The notes below the pieces were generated by a model that saw only the letters and a program-made list of their open reading frames with translations, did not search any database and was not told the DNA's origin. From contig JAUKTV010000015.1 in NCBI GenBank assembly GCA_030549205.1, positions 310,001-374,000 on the forward strand: a stretch of 64,000 bases of DNA, in the 5' to 3' direction. Every line of letters begins with the position of its first letter. Position 1 is the first letter of the stretch. Shown piece by piece: positions 1 to 12,309 of the stretch. The stretch is from Apiosordaria backusii. Its lineage: Eukaryota > Ascomycota > Sordariomycetes > Sordariales > Lasiosphaeriaceae. The translations under genes were made by a program, and so were the position numbers.

Positions 1-847
1 GTTGCCTTCCAGCACTTTCTCTCGTTGAATGCCACGCTGCTGCAAAACCTGCAGTTTCAGGAACTGAACCAAACGGCCATAACCAAGATTATCAAAAGTA
101 GGCTCAGAATGGCTTGGGTGACAACTTATCACAAAAAGACAAAACTAACCCCTTTTGACTTCTGGTGTAGAATTTGACAAGAGGACCTCGTTAGGAGTGA
201 AAAAGATGTTTCCAAAAGTCATGAACTCGGCCCACTTCATCTCCGAGAGCATCTCCAAAGACGTTTGCGCGCAGTTGTCTCGGGACGTCATCAGTCTTGT
301 TCCACAGGTGGTGGACTACACGTGTATAGTCTGTAAGTAACCTGTCACATACAGCCCTGGCTCTCCCTTTCGATTCGTTCCCCTGGGAGGTCAGACCAGT
401 TGTGCAGCCTAGTTGGTAGGTTGTGTCTCGGGGCCAAGAAAGGGGGAACCAATGCAGTGTCTTCTAGGTTATGCTGACGCCCCTCTCTGGCAGGTCTTTC
501 CATATGCTGGTTGCCCATCAGACTGGACTGCGATCATCTTTTTTGTATCCGGTGTATGATAAAGATGCAGAACAGGCAAAAGCGTTTCTGCCCACTATGT
601 CGAGCCGATGTGATTCAACGGGCCAACGAAAGTAGGTCGTCTTCTTTCTGCGTCAACCTGCGGTCTTGAAACGTGACTGCTAACCTGTTACATAGCACAC
701 ATCGATATGGAGCTCGTTCGGTACCTAGAGAGGTGGTTTCCGAAAGAAACCAAAGAGAAGCAAAGAAACAATGAGGACGAACGGCGAAAAGAGCTGTTGG
801 GTGATTTGTACGTGGAAAGTGCGCAACCACAGTGTATTGTAATGTAA
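1..847 (+). CDS. SPX-RING finger protein, probable E3 ubiquitin ligase (5' end cut by window edge)
   Basis: Exons are 1-97, 171-332, 494-631 and 696-847, joined by GT-AG introns (98-170, 333-493, 632-695; the last has a CTAAC branch site). The first exon joins the second to give the lysine-rich stretch KIIKKFDKRTSLG, the hallmark end of an SPX domain, where basic residues bind inositol pyrophosphates in known family members. A C3HC4 RING follows (CIVC, then DCDH, FCIRC, FCPLC). SPX-RING proteins such as fission yeast Pqr1 tie ubiquitination to phosphate status; that role here is inferred from the domain pair. The last residues are CIVM, which fits a CaaX prenylation box. The N-terminal part of the SPX domain lies outside the window. 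The gene converges on the cystathionine gamma-synthase gene with 163 bp between stop codons. Confidence 0.85.
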
Positions 848-1010
848 GCCTTGAGACGGAGGAAAGGTTCGATGTACCTAGTGGAAGTTGTACATATTCA
901 GTCAGGCAAAGCGATACTTAGGATATTTTGAGCACGTAGTGGACATGATACCATGTCGAATGCTTGAATTTAACCTGTTTGAGGGTTTATTTGGTTCTCA
1001 CCGGAACCAT

Positions 1011-3021
1011 CTATTGTGAGCCGTGCTCCGCTACATGCAACGCAGACTTGAACACTTTTACGATATCTTCAGTGTCCTCCAACCCAACGCTGATGCGGAT
1101 CAAGTCTGGGTCGACGCCAAACTGCGCGGCCCATTCCAGCTCTTGATAGTGGGCTAGAAGGACATAGGGCGAGGTAAGTGTAAAGTTGGTTCCCAAGCTC
1201 GGTCCCTTGGCTGTGTCGACAGCATCATAAAACGCAACAGCCTGTTCCTTGTGGTGGAACACGACCGAGATCAGCCCTCCATAGCCTCCACCAGGGACCT
1301 TACAGGCTTCATAGTTGGCGCTAGACTCAGTATCGCGCGGGTAAAACACCGTCTTGATGAGCTTATTCTCCCGGAAAACATCGCAGATGGCCTCGGCGTT
1401 AGCGTTGATCCTCTCAATCCGCGACGCAAAGTCACGGCTGTTGCGCTCCATGAACATGACATCCTCGGGCCAGTATGTGTCCTCGTAGCCCGTGCGGGCA
1501 AAATCCTTCAACGCGGAGTAGTATCGACTGTTGGGGTTGAAAATTGCACTACCTCCCATGACGTTGCAGTCACCCGAAAAGATCTTGGTCAAGCTCGAGA
1601 CGACGATATCGGCGAACGGGAGAACGTTTATGTTGGCAAATGTGCCGATGGTCTCGTCGACAACAACGGCAAAGTCGTAAGTGTCGGCCAGCTTACGGAT
1701 GCGAGCGAGGTTCGGACATGTAAGGAGAGGGTTACCAGGGAATTCGCAGAAGAGTCCCAGGAAGCGCTCGCCTGCTTTCAGCCGAGTTTCGAGGTCGTCA
1801 AGGTCAGCCTCAGAAGCATTGCCATAAAAGACGCAGCCAGGGCCGAACTTTTCGAGGATCTTAAGAGTGTCAACATAGGGGAAGCCGAAATTTACCGACT
1901 TGAGGCTTCCGCGGGCCCCGAGAAGAGCGCGGTGGGCGTTGAAGATGGCGTTCATACCGGCAGGGAAGAGATAAATGTCTTCCTCGCGGAGATTGACGAT
2001 GCCACGGGTGTTGGACTCCATCTCACTTTCGGGTACAGGGCTAGCAGTTAACTCGCGATCGCTTGTGAGTGCTCCAGCAATCCGCCGTTTAATGGCTGAT
2101 TTAGCAGGCTCAACAAACGAGACATCCAGATTCCGGCCAAAACGCTCCTCCAAGAATCGGGAAGTCTCCTCCCTGTCAGGGGCAAGAGCTGGGGCAGGGG
2201 ATGGCGTTGATGGCTTCCCCGCGTCAAGCGACCCTCCTCGCTGGTACCGCTTAGGCCCTCTGCATGGCTTTGGGCTCATAGAGGTAGCCGGGTCCTTGGG
2301 GGTCTCATCTACACGCAGCAGGCCATCTTTGAAGAGGCTGTGACAAAACTCTGCTCTGCGACTTGAGACACCATCACCCGTGTGCTGCCAATACTGCTTC
2401 AGAAAGCTGAAGCCCTCCGGAGAGCTGATGACGGCCGAGATGGCAGGACAGAGCCCACGCAAAGCCTTGGACTGCGGGTTTGCCGTATCAAGAACCAGGT
2501 GCACAACCTCGAGAGCGGACACGATGGCGGGAGGAGCATGTAACTTGACGAAGCTCACACAGCGGGCAGCAACCTGCCGGGTTGGGAACAGAAATGCAAC
2601 CGAGCCTTTCCGTCCATTTTTCTCCAGGATTTCTTTGGCAAATGCTTGAATGCTCCTGTGAATGAAAAAGCTAGAAGTAGGGTGCCGTGTTAGTATAGGT
2701 TACACAAGGGACACCCAGATCTGAGTATGGAAGCTCAAGGTTTGACGATCTTCGTCAGAAAACAGAATAAAAAGCAAAACAGATCACATACCGAGGATAA
2801 CCAGTTGTCATATTGCCGATAACCCAATCCTCGCCTTCTTCATAGCCAACATTTGCTCTCCATGTTGGCAGGGACACACTCACCGCCTAGGGGCAAACAA
2901 TAAAAATATTAAGGTCAGCCACCGATGTTGATCATGAATGACAGGGAAAAAGGTGGTCGAAAAGCTTGCTTACATGTTCTGTGTGCGGCGGGATAGACTC
3001 CCCAAGGTTAAAGTTGGGCAT
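1011..3021 (-). CDS. met-7: cystathionine gamma-synthase
   Basis: Three exons, 3021-2974, 2886-2792 and 2670-1011, encode 600 aa. The enzyme joins an activated homoserine to cysteine to form cystathionine, in the transsulfuration route to methionine. Exon 1 opens with MPNFNLGESIPPHTEH, exon 2 continues AVSVSLPTWRANVGYEEG, and the exon 2/3 junction restores GYPRFFIHRSIQ; all are typical of fungal enzymes of this family. The PLP-dependent Cys/Met metabolism fold fills the C-terminal half, with the cofactor lysine in SSLTKIF near residue 408 and the preceding VVVDETIGTFAN segment. The extended N-terminus resembles yeast Str2. The symbol follows Neurospora naming. The start codon lies only about 390 bp from the inverted repeat that bounds the AT-rich island, so its promoter abuts probable heterochromatin. 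Confidence 0.93.
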
Positions 3022-3413
3022 TGTATCTCACAGATGGTAGAGGAGTCACAGGTTTGACTCAGTTGTCGAGCTCCTAAATCGGGGTCTCTCCTGCCTTCGC
3101 CTTGAACGACGAAACACAGTGGTGAGGTAGTGTATCTTTTCAAGCGTGGGACGCTGAAATGGACGGGGGCTTCCTCGGAATTTCCAGAGAAGAGACGAAC
3201 AAGTTGGCGGGCGGCACTTTACGTGGTGGTGTACAGTGTAGGCGAAAAGGTACACTAAAACGGTAGATGCGTGTCCCCGTTGCATGTAGAGAAATTGACC
3301 AATGGATTAGCTTCTTTTTTAATGGCACATTGGCGTGTCCCACGTCCCTGTATGCTGGTACACCGTCCCAACGATGCCGCCACATCCTACGTGGGACGGC
3401 GTGGGTTGAGACT
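3022..3413. other. intergenic: promoter side of cystathionine gamma-synthase
   Basis: About 390 bp of normal base composition between the gene start and the inverted repeat. It must hold the promoter of the minus-strand gene. I see no coding sequence or RNA gene here. Confidence 0.6.
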
Positions 3414-3487
3414 CTGTGCGTTGCAAACGGGAGTTCCAAAAATCCAATTTGGTTTTTTTGGGTCCCAACCACCCACACCGCCAGGGC
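3414..3487 (+). repeat. left terminal inverted repeat of the island
   Basis: 74 bp starting CTGTGCGTTGCAAACGGGAG and ending CCGCCAGGGC. It matches the reverse complement of 21484-21556 except around one T/G run (TTTTTTTGGG here, TTTTTTAGG on the other side). Weaker similarity continues inward for about 25 bp with transition differences. Just outside, both arms show TTGAG, but the left arm has three extra bases before CTGTGCG. The arm keeps normal GC content although RIP damage starts within about 60 bp of it. Confidence 0.85.
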
Positions 3488-3883
3488 CATTAAATCCATC
3501 AAATCTATCAATTCTTCTAACTAACTGGCCGGAAAGCTATGTTTTTAAGGCCTTTTAATACTAAAAAGGCTCCTAAATACCATTTTTTACTATCAATTAA
3601 ACTGTTATTTCTTTTTTCCTATAGTACCAGTAATGTATACACTGCTAACTATACTATTTAAACTATAAGTAGATTTTTTAACTATAATTAAAAGGCTGTA
3701 TTGCTTTTAATACTTTAAAATAACTATAAACTTAACGAAATTTATAGGAAATTCGAAATATCTACCTATATAGTTAGGACTTACTATAGTAAGTTTAGGA
3801 CTTTCAATATGCCTTTTCTTTTTAATAAAAGTTTAAATAATACAGTTATATTAGCTTTTTAAGTAATAGAGGTTTATTATACT
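3488..3883. other. AT-rich left arm of the inferred DNA element
   Basis: Heavily AT-rich sequence between the left inverted repeat and the gypsy insertion. It continues in 11179 onwards once the gypsy element is removed. It might encode the start of the transposase, but I recognise no motif. Confidence 0.5.
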
Positions 3884-4113
3884 TATCATGGCACTGGCGC
3901 ACACCTTGCGTGGTGCCCCACTTCCGGTATGGCCCTACAGGCTAAGACCTTATCTCTTATCATTCACTTGCCTTACTAGCTTGTACCCTTAAAATCCCTG
4001 CAAGGCTGGCCAAGCAAAGCCTCCCTTCCTTTCTTTTTTCCTTAGCTTAAATTCTATTAATTAAGTAAGGTATTACAGTAGCCTTTACTTTAATAAATTA
4101 ACCGCCCGTAATA
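3884..4113 (+). repeat. 5' LTR of gypsy element
   Basis: 230 bp, the same length as the 3' LTR. The terminal TGTCA...TGACA is degraded to TATCA...TAATA by transitions. Its 5' half keeps GC-rich words such as GCACTGGCGCACACC that are mutated in the 3' copy. Confidence 0.92.
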
Positions 4114-7100
4114 TTATTTAAGCTTAACCAATATAGCCTTAGAAAGGCTTAATTTTCCTATAAAAAGATAAGAATTCCTTTACTAATCGAGCGTTAAGTA
4201 TAGCAATTAGAAAGTTACTACTATAAGTTAAGAAGTACTGTACCGAACGAACTGCGCATTAAGAAAAACAATCCTGGTAGTAATTTACATTACAGTCTAG
4301 TCTAATTAAGTATATACCTATTGGATAATTAAAATACTGGCTAATACTTACTACTATAAAGTAGCTAAATACCTTATCGATAAAGCCTGGAAATAAGTTT
4401 GCTTTAAATATATTACCTTTATTAAAAACCTTTCTATTAAAGGCTAAATCGCAACCGATTTATATCGCCGCTCTTAAGGGCCGATTCTTACCTCCTTAGT
4501 TTATAAAGAAAACGATATTATTAGAATTGCCAGTTATAACGATAATAACGCCGAACGCTAAACTACTTTAAATAAGTATAATAATATAACCTTAATCGCC
4601 CGATTCTATAAAAGCGTTATAAAGATAATTAAAAATAATCGCTATAACCTTTCTATAGAAAAGCTCTAGCTTAACTTCGATAAGAAGATCGCTAAATTAG
4701 CCAAAACCTATACTACTTATAATAGTAAGATCGGTTTCTCCTTTAATATTATTTTCCTTAAAAATAAAGATATTAAGTTCGACAGTCTGATAAATTAGTA
4801 GGCCTTCTTTAATTTTATTAAAAAATACTTTAAAGCTATATTCTATAAATTTATAGTTCGTATTTACACTTTAAATGCTTACTGTCTACAGTTAAATAAG
4901 GTTTTCCTCTTAAAAAAATATATCGATAGAACCTTTAAGCGACTTATAGGTTAGGCCCTTTTACTAGCCAAACGTCTTAAAGATCCTAAAACCCTTTATC
5001 GACCAATCTACATTAGCGACCTTACTTCCAATACTTCTATAAATAAAATATCCGATTACAATAGCGATAATAAAAATACCTTAATAAGTAAAACGTTCTC
5101 TAAACACTGTACTTAAATTTAAAAGAAGTATATACATTACTAAACTAACTAAATTTAACTTAAAGCCCTTAAGTCTATCCTTCCTTAAATTAAGAAACGT
5201 AACGATTGCATTACCGAATTAAAAATTAAGTTAAATGCTACTTACTATAACTAAAATAAGACGCCTTTTTTAAATACTTACAGTTTTAGTATTACTACTT
5301 TTAATAAAACTAATAAATCGTTTAAAATTAATACCCTACTTATATTTTACAATTAAAAGAACGAAAATAAAATGTCCTTTAAAGTTTAGTTCTGCTTAAT
5401 AAAAAATAAACTTTAGGTTAATAGTAATTACTTTATAATTAATAATGCTATATATACCTTTATCGAAAGTCGCTTTAATAAAGATACGGTAATTGCCTTA
5501 AAACCCTACCTCTATAATAACCATCTTAAGAGACTTAATACCTTTAAAAAGCTACTTAAGTACCTTTAGGTTAAGTATTGTAACCCTAACTGACTTAAGA
5601 AGGCCTATAATAAATTCGACGCCTTTAAGTTAAAGCCGACCGATAACTTTTATATCTTTAAAAATACTTTTATCTGACTTACTATTAAATATTATATCCT
5701 TAAATCTTAGTAAAAGTATAAGCTAAAAAGAAAGTTAATTACTACTTTTAAGAACATTATATTAACTACCTATATAAATTCCTATATACCTTTTAATAAA
5801 TACTTACAATAGAATACTAAAGCTGCCTTTAATTTACATTAATACTAAGCTAAGGCCAGTAGTTCTTTAAATGGTGGTAACTTAAATAATAGAAATAGTA
5901 ATCGAGGTAACTGCAATAGTAGTTATAAAGGTTATAGTAGTTGAAACCATTCCAATAGACCCTACAATGATAATGCCCTTAATTCCAGTAATAGTTAACT
6001 TCCTTCCTATTTTTCTATTAAAGAAATAGCTAAATTAATAGCTGAAAGTAAATGCTTTATTTATAAGGAAAAAGGTTATAACAATTGTTTCTATTTAAAG
6101 TATAAGACTAGTTAAATAAATAAAGCTTACTTTAACACTATCTACAATACAATCTAGAAAGACGATAGTAGTAAACCTTCCTTTAATAAGGACAAACTTA
6201 ATAAGCTATTTAATAAAGAGGGTTTAAAAAATAACTAACCTTAAATAAAAAGGTCTTTTCTTTAAGGAAAGTGTTACTAATATTAATAAAAAAGGTAATA
6301 TATTTATTAAATAAGAAGAAATTTACAATAGAAGGATTCTCTATTATACAATATATCGGAAGTACCTTCCTAATTTATACCTATTTTATAGTATATAATA
6401 GACGTTAAGTTATTATTAATAATACCTTATTAAATATAAAAGCTAATAGATTTAGATTTATAAATATAAAGTTTATAAAAATGTTAATTAAAGAGTTAGG
6501 TATACTGTAAAAAGACGATTTTATATCTATTATAGTTAAAGGTTATTTTAGAAAGAGCCGATAGAACGTAGATGTTATTATTATAGTAGACTTAGTTTTA
6601 AAAGGGAAGTTAATAGAAAAGTAGTATTTATTAATATTAGATATACTTACAGATATTATATTAAGAAAGTTATAGTATAAAGAATAGGATATTTAATTAT
6701 ACTTAAAGTTAAAAACAGTATACTTTAATAATAACCTTAAAGACAGCTTATTTAATATTAAGGTCTTTAAAGTCTATACCCTTAAGCCGATTAATAATGC
6801 GCTTTTTCTTAATAAAAAGTATATAGTAATACTTAACCTTATTTTACAATATATTTAAAAATTGGAATCGATTATTAATTTCTTAATTAACGATATTGAA
6901 AATAATAATAATATCCTTTTTAAAAATAAAGATAATACCGATAATAGTATTAATATATAGAAAGGAAAGGAGATATAGTCTATCCTTAATTAACGGATAG
7001 ACACTTATTTAAGCCTACTTAATACTATTTAATAAAGAGAACGCAATATAATAAAAGCCCTTTAAGGATATATATTAAGTTCTTTACTTAAGTTTAAGGT

Positions 7101-10100
7101 TATTTAAGAAAAGTATAAAAAGCGATAAAAAAGAAGAAACTATATTAAGTATAATACTTAAGGCGCTTATATTTTAAAGAGAGATACTATTGGTTAATAT
7201 TAGGACTGTACAATTGACATTGCTATTTTAAAGGCAGACATTTTTTTTAAAGTAACTAAAAAGTTAAATAATCTATAGGTTAAAATTATTACCTTTATAG
7301 AAATTGACAAATATATTTAACTTATTAGAAAAAAGAATATTAAAGATAACTCTTTAATAAAAGATAAAGAAAGCTTAAAAGAATTAATAGATAAGATAGT
7401 CTTTAAATATTACCGTAAGTACTATAATGTCTTTAATAAAAAAGACTTTAATTAAATACCCTCCTTATAACCTTATAACTATAAAATCGAGTTATTTAAA
7501 GGCAAACGTTTAAAGGATATTAGTTTAAGTCCTTTATATAAGATATTATTAAAAAAGTTTAAAGCTTATTAACAGTATATTCTAAAAAACCTTAAAAAAA
7601 GATAGATAGAAGTTTATATAGTATTATAAGCTACTTCTGTTATCTTTATAAAAAAGCCTAACGGTAGGTTACAATTATATATTAATTACCGAAAGTTAAA
7701 TAGCCTAATAAAAAAGTACATTTATCCTTTACCTTTTATTAAGAAAACGCTTACTTACATTTCCAAAGTAAAGATCTTTATAAAAATCGATATTATTTAA
7801 GCCTTTAATAGAATAAAGATAGATAGGAATTCCAAACTATTAATAGCATTTAAAGTTTATTAAGGAACATTTAAATATAAGGTAATACCCTTTAAACTAA
7901 CCAATAGTCCTATAATATTTTAATGCTTTATTAATAACGTATTATTAAAATACCTTAATGTATTTTATATAGCTTATATTAATAATATCCTTATTTATTT
8001 AAAGAACAAGAAAGAGTATATTAAGTATATTAAAAAGGTACTTTTCTAATTAAGAAAAGCCAGTTTAAATACCGATATTAAAAAATGCAAGTTCTACGTC
8101 CTTAAGACCAAATTCTTAGGTTTTATCGTCGGTATCGATAGTATTAAGGTTAACCTTATGAAAGTCGAAGCAATTAAAAACTAAAAGGAACTCTATATAG
8201 TTAAAGGGGTCCAATCCTTTTTAAATTTCTGCAATTTCTACTGTAAGTTTATATCTAAATATAGTAAAATAGTACAGCTACTTACGATACTTATAAAGAA
8301 GGATTAGCCCTTTTTATAAAGGGATAGATAATAATATATATTTAATAAGCTTAAAAAGTTACTATTATCTATACCTATTTTAAAATACTTTAACTATACC
8401 TTACTTATAAGAATTAAGATAGATACTTCCAATAGTATAATAATTAGAGTATTAGCCTAAAAGTATAAAAACAGTTAATACCTTATTACCTTCTTTTTAA
8501 AGACTATATAAGGTATTAAATACAATTATACAATCTATAATAAAGAAATACTAACTATAGTATAGGCTATAATATATTTTAAAGTAAAATTAATAGGTTT
8601 TTAAAAATAGCCCTTTTTAGTTATTACCGACTATTAGACCTTAGAGTATTTTAATATAAAGAAAACGTTAAATTAAAGATAAACTATATAGGCTAACTTC
8701 CTTATACAATACTACTTTATAATTACCTATTACCTTAGTAATATAAACGCTATAGCTAATGCCCTATTTTAAAAGTCTAAAGATTTAAAAACTTAAAAGG
8801 ATAAGAAAAAGGCTAAAAGGACAATGCAGATATTCCATTTAATAAGAAAGGAAAAGTTAAATAATATAGAGGTTATAACAATGTTAAATAAAGAAGAATT
8901 GTAAAAGGATATAATAGAAGAAGAGGTCTTTTCTTTAATAGTATTAAATAAGGATATACTATTTCTTAAGATATTAAATATAGAATTGATAAATAGGATA
9001 TTAAAAATAAATAAGACTTTAGAAAGTTTAAATAGATTTAAAGATAAGGCGATAGATAGTATAGAGAATGAGTTTAAACTATTAAGTAATAGAATCCTAC
9101 TTTATAAAGGAAAGCTAGTAGTCTCTAAAAATAATAACCTAAGGACCTTTATTATTTAAAAAGCCTACAATCGTATATCTTCTATATACTTAGAAAGGAA
9201 TAAGACTAAAAAACTATTAATTAATTACTATTAATGGTTAGGAATGGTAGCTGATATTAATCGTTATATTACTAACTGTTTATATTAACTAACTAAGAAC
9301 TTAAAGGATAAAATACCGGGTTTACTATATCTATTACCGCTATTAAAGCACCCTTAGCAATATCTTATAGTTAATTTCAAAAGTATACCCGAAAATAAAA
9401 AAGGATATAATAATATATTAATCATTATAGACCGCTTAAGTAAAGTAGTTTAGTCTATACTATATATAACTAGCGCTACTATAAAAGATACTACCTAAAT
9501 ATACTATAATAGTCCTTACTATCTTTTAAGTATACCTAAAGAGGTAGTTAGTAACTATAAGCTACAGTTTATTACTGACTTTATAAATAAACTATCGAAA
9601 ATCCTTAAGGTAAGATAGAAGCTTTTATTATTAAGTTACTTATAGACTGTAGGTTAAGCCGAGATTATAAACAAATATTTAGATTAACAATTAAGGCCCT
9701 TTATTAACTATTATTAAAATAACTAATCGTCAGTACTTTCTACTATAGATATAGTCCAGAACTTATCTCTCTATAAATTAACTGGCTACAAGCTTTATAA
9801 AGCCCTTATAGGCTATTCGATACTTACTTACTTTAACTAAAAGGCCTATACTGACCTTTTGGAAATAATAAAGGTAAGGAAATGCTTTAATTAAAAAGAG
9901 GCCTAATAATATACCGCCCTATTATAATTTTAAATAATCAAAGCCTATAACCTTATTATTAAAGTTTAAAAAAGGTATATTACTTAAGCTAATAAGAAAT
10001 ATTATATCTTTAACTTTAAAGTTAATAAAGATAGCCTTAACGATAAGGTCTTTATTATTAAAAAGAATTAGTCTACTAACTGCCTTAATAATAAGCTAAA

Positions 10101-10943
10101 CTTTCCTATAATAAAAAGGTCGTATAAAATTAAAAGAATAAAAGGCTACTTTTATAAGCTTGTCCTTTTTAACTTATAATGTAACTTATATATTTTCTAT
10201 ATAAATCGACTATATAAAGACTTAAATAACCTTCTATCTAATTAAATAACGGAAAACTTAAAGGCAGATATCTTTAACGGTAAGGAAGAATAAAAGGTCG
10301 ACTAGATTTTTACCTTCTATAAGTATTACAGTAAATTACAATATTAGGTCTAATAAAGAGGATAGGACTTTAATCTAAAATAGTATAATACCAATAGATT
10401 TAAAAATTTAGCTTAGAAATTACAAAACTACTATAACAAATACCTTAATAAGCCTAGCTTACTAAAGTAACTAGCGGAATAGAAGAAGGTAGTTAAGGAA
10501 GATCGATTCGACCTCCTTTACTTAAATAATAATAAACCAGTAATAAGGAAGCCCTTTATAATAAGGCGCTTAATACAGTTGTACGGTAAATAATACGGTT
10601 TATTGTAAGTTAATGCAGTCTTATATAACTTAATATAACCGTATACGATTTAATATAGCAAACATTTTTAAAAGAAGGAGATAATCGAGGACCTGTTTAA
10701 TAAATAGAAGTTAGATGTAAATTGCTAATATAACCTATAAAAGAGAATAGTACAGTCGTATTAAAAGTAAGGTACTTAAGAAAACTATAAGCGGTTACCT
10801 TAAGGGTAAGCCCTTTTTATTTAAAAAGCAGGTTATAGTGTTAAAAAGGTATAGGTTTAAGTCTTTAAAGTAATAGGTTTTTTTTTTTTACAAAGCTTGC
10901 TTTTCTATTAGTAGTCAGCGAGGCTTTTTTAGGGGGAGGGTGA

Positions 10944-11173
10944 TGTTATAGTACTAGCGTATATCTTGTATAGTGCCCTACTTCCGGTATGGCCCTATAG
11001 GCTAAGACCTTATCTCTTATTATTCACTTGCCCTACCAGTTTGCACCTTTAAAATCCCTATAAGGCTAGTTAGGCAAAGCCTTCCTTCCTTTCTTTTTTC
11101 CTTAGCTTAGATTCTGTCAATCGAGTAAGGTATTATAGTAGCCTTTACCTTAGTAAACCAACCGCCTGTGACA
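10944..11173 (+). repeat. 3' LTR of gypsy element
   Basis: 230 bp, starting TGTTATAG and ending TGTGACA, followed by the ATACT duplication. Differences from the 5' LTR that I aligned are transitions. Its 3' end is better preserved than the matching end of the 5' LTR. Confidence 0.92.
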
Positions 11174-11178
11174 ATACT

Positions 11179-12120
11179 TATCTTTCTTTATTTATATATA
11201 GCTTACTATTTTATACTTTTTATAATATATTACGGTATTAATACCTATAATTAAAAGGTTTTTAAATTACTATAGGATAAGCTTAACCTATTTTTCAATA
11301 AAATATAAGAATTCCTTATAGACTTTTGTAAAATTTACGTTTATAAGTTTACTATTAGCTATTACCTTAATAGTAAAGGTTAAAAGAAGAAGAAACTAGT
11401 ATATAGGCTATTATAAAGAAATAAAGAACTTAAAGTAAATTAGCTTTAAAAGATATTACTATTTATAGTTAAGATGTTTATTTTCTATAATAAATTAAGG
11501 ACCGATAAGAGGGATAGTGTTAAAAGAACCGGCTAAGTATTAATAAAGGTATTTCCTTAAATAAATAATACCTTTATATATAGGAAAAGGTTCTATATTC
11601 TTCTTACTATTATAGTTAATAGTATTTTTAATATATTAATTTATTAAAGGTATATAGACCTTAAAGGTTTTCTTTATTAGTTAGAATATAAAGTTCTTAA
11701 TAAAATAAACAGCTTTTTTAAGCTTAATAGTATTTTAATAATAGATAATATATTCTAATATTATAACCTATAAATTAAGATATTTACTAAAGCCTATTAA
11801 ATATTAATTTAATATTTACTACCTTATTTACTAGACTTTAATCCTATCGAAATATACTTTAGTAACTTTAAGGCTTATATAAGAAGGTACTATATTTATA
11901 AAGGTAGCGATAGGATAGATTTAAAAGGCTTTAAAGATTTTCTTAAATAAGTAGCTTTAACAGTAGAAAATAAGCTAAATAGGTTAATTGGCTATTATAA
12001 AAAGGCAAGGGTATTGTTTAAAGATAATAAAGAGAAAAGTGTTAATTATTATATACAATATACTAAAGAACTGGCTAAATACTAGTCTACTAAGACTATA
12101 GAATAATACTGCTATAGTTT
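11179..12120 (+). pseudogene. Tc1/mariner (IS630-type) DDE transposase fossil
   Basis: The plus-strand translation contains the decayed DDE signature of Tc1/IS630-like transposases. The first site, FIFYDESGTDKR in undecayed form, reads with Asn and Lys replacing Asp and Glu at about 11480-11512. A DNA-type motif with its Asp codon is near 11744. LLPYLLDFNPIEIYF, the family's PPYSPDFNPIE block, lies at about 11811-11865. Many in-frame TAA/TAG stops replace Gln/Trp codons. The N-terminal limit is unclear and could extend back across the gypsy insertion to before 3884. It runs tail-to-tail towards the minus-strand fossil ending near 12310. It may be the transposase of the inverted-repeat element or of a separate nested Tc1 element. 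Confidence 0.75.
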
Positions 12121-12309
12121 ATTATTTTCATCTTTATTTTATATTCTATTGCCTTACCTATCAGTTTATTTATTTTCTATATACCTTCCTTTTATTTCTT
12201 TATTATAATCGGAAGCTATAGTTTAGAAGTTAAAAAGCTATAAATTAATATTATTATTATTAGAAATATAAAGCTTAGCTTAAAACTATAGATCTTTAAA
12301 ATCTATAGC

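Larger units (their letters stand above)
3884..11173 (+). mobile_element. Ty3/gypsy LTR retrotransposon, full length, coding capacity destroyed by RIP
   Basis: The element is 7,290 bp with two 230-bp LTRs and a perfect 5-bp target duplication ATACT (3879-3883 and 11174-11178). A purine tract (AGGGGGAGGG) sits just before the 3' LTR. Fossil domains read in order on the plus strand: a gag zinc-knuckle (CFI-x-KEKG pattern, from 6053), reverse transcriptase (YRKLNS-like motif near 7690, degraded YIDD-ILIY near 7971-7990), integrase zinc-binding region (about 9220-9290) and integrase core (ILIIIDRLSK-like near 9420). The order RT before integrase defines Ty3/gypsy. Stops are TAA/TAG in place of Gln or Trp codons, as RIP predicts. 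No reading frame is intact. Confidence 0.93.

Noticed and set aside
1251..2051. 266-codon plus-strand open frame
   Set aside because: It lies wholly antisense to the conserved PLP domain of cystathionine gamma-synthase and has no recognisable domain.
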